From contig JAGVOC010000374.1 in assembly GCA_020052975.1 (NCBI GenBank), positions 1-5,473 on the forward strand: a stretch of 5,473 nt of DNA, given 5' to 3'. Source of the stretch: Desulfobacterales bacterium. Its GTDB lineage: Bacteria > Desulfobacterota > Desulfobacteria > Desulfobacterales > RPRI01. The position numbers and the translations under genes are program-made. Every line of letters begins with the position of its first letter. Position 1 is the stretch's first letter. This document shows positions 5,400 to 5,473 of the stretch, piece by piece. The notes beneath the pieces are model-generated. The model searched no databases and was not told where the DNA came from. It worked only from the letters and a program-made list of their open reading frames with translations.

Positions 5400-5473
5400 G
5401 GGGCTGTAGCTCAGCTGGGAGAGCGCATGACTGGCAGTCATGAGGCCAGGGGTTCGATCCCCCTCAGCTCCAC
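5400..5473 (+). tRNA. tRNA-Ala, anticodon GGC (3' end at window edge)
   Basis: The cloverleaf reads cleanly. The acceptor arm is GGGGCTG with CAGCTCC, the D arm GCTC/GAGC, and the anticodon stem CATGA/TCATG around loop CTGGCAG, giving anticodon GGC at 5433-5435. The variable loop is AGGCC, and the T arm is AGGGG/CCCCT with loop TTCGATC. The acceptor holds the G3-U70 wobble pair, the identity mark read by alanyl-tRNA synthetase, which confirms alanine independently of the anticodon. The mature body ends at A73 (5472). The last base of the window, C, may be the first of an encoded CCA. It reads GCC and GCU codons. Confidence 0.97.

Noticed and set aside
1..5473. Mobile element, prophage attachment site or CRISPR array, including next to the tRNA
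   Set aside because: No transposase or integrase frame, no long terminal inverted repeats and no regularly spaced repeats were found. The tRNA 3' end is at the edge, so integration downstream of it cannot be judged.

Overview
This window looks like chromosomal DNA from an anaerobic, moderately AT-rich bacterium, most likely a member of the Desulfobacterota (Deltaproteobacteria, near the sulfate-reducing Desulfobacterales). The reasons are a selenocysteine-type periplasmic formate dehydrogenase, a fused CobA-HemD enzyme, and a small protein of the PxxKW cysteine-rich family, which I know mainly from this group. The taxon is inferred from gene content, not from a database match.

All protein genes lie on the minus strand, so transcription runs from right to left. 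From the right edge: a tRNA-Ala(GGC) on the plus strand (5400 to the edge) is divergent from a PxxKW cysteine-rich protein gene (5129-4851). That gene has a consensus-like promoter, a leader containing a terminator-like hairpin, and a strong intrinsic terminator after its stop. Next comes a compact cluster: an FmdB-type zinc ribbon (4585-4355), hemC overlapping it by one base (4355-3429), and a cobA-hemD fusion 27 bp later (3401-1872). HemC makes hydroxymethylbilane, the HemD half closes it to uroporphyrinogen III, and the CobA half methylates that to precorrin-2. Two adjacent genes thus cover three consecutive steps toward siroheme, cobalamin and, in many sulfate reducers, heme by the siroheme-dependent route.

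A 141-bp intergenic region (1731-1871) carries a weak hairpin, a perfect dyad and a promoter-like element. It is followed by moaA (1730-711), the first enzyme of molybdopterin synthesis, and then by the 5' part of a formate dehydrogenase alpha-subunit gene (633 to the left edge) that needs the molybdopterin cofactor. The apparent stop of that last gene at 61-63 is a UGA in the exact context of the catalytic selenocysteine. The frame continues in recognisable formate dehydrogenase sequence to the window edge.

No mobile element, CRISPR array or integration scar was seen, and there is no gene-free stretch over 300 bases. The region is largely core metabolism. The least explained items are the PxxKW protein with its possible attenuator leader, and the FmdB zinc ribbon coupled to hemC.
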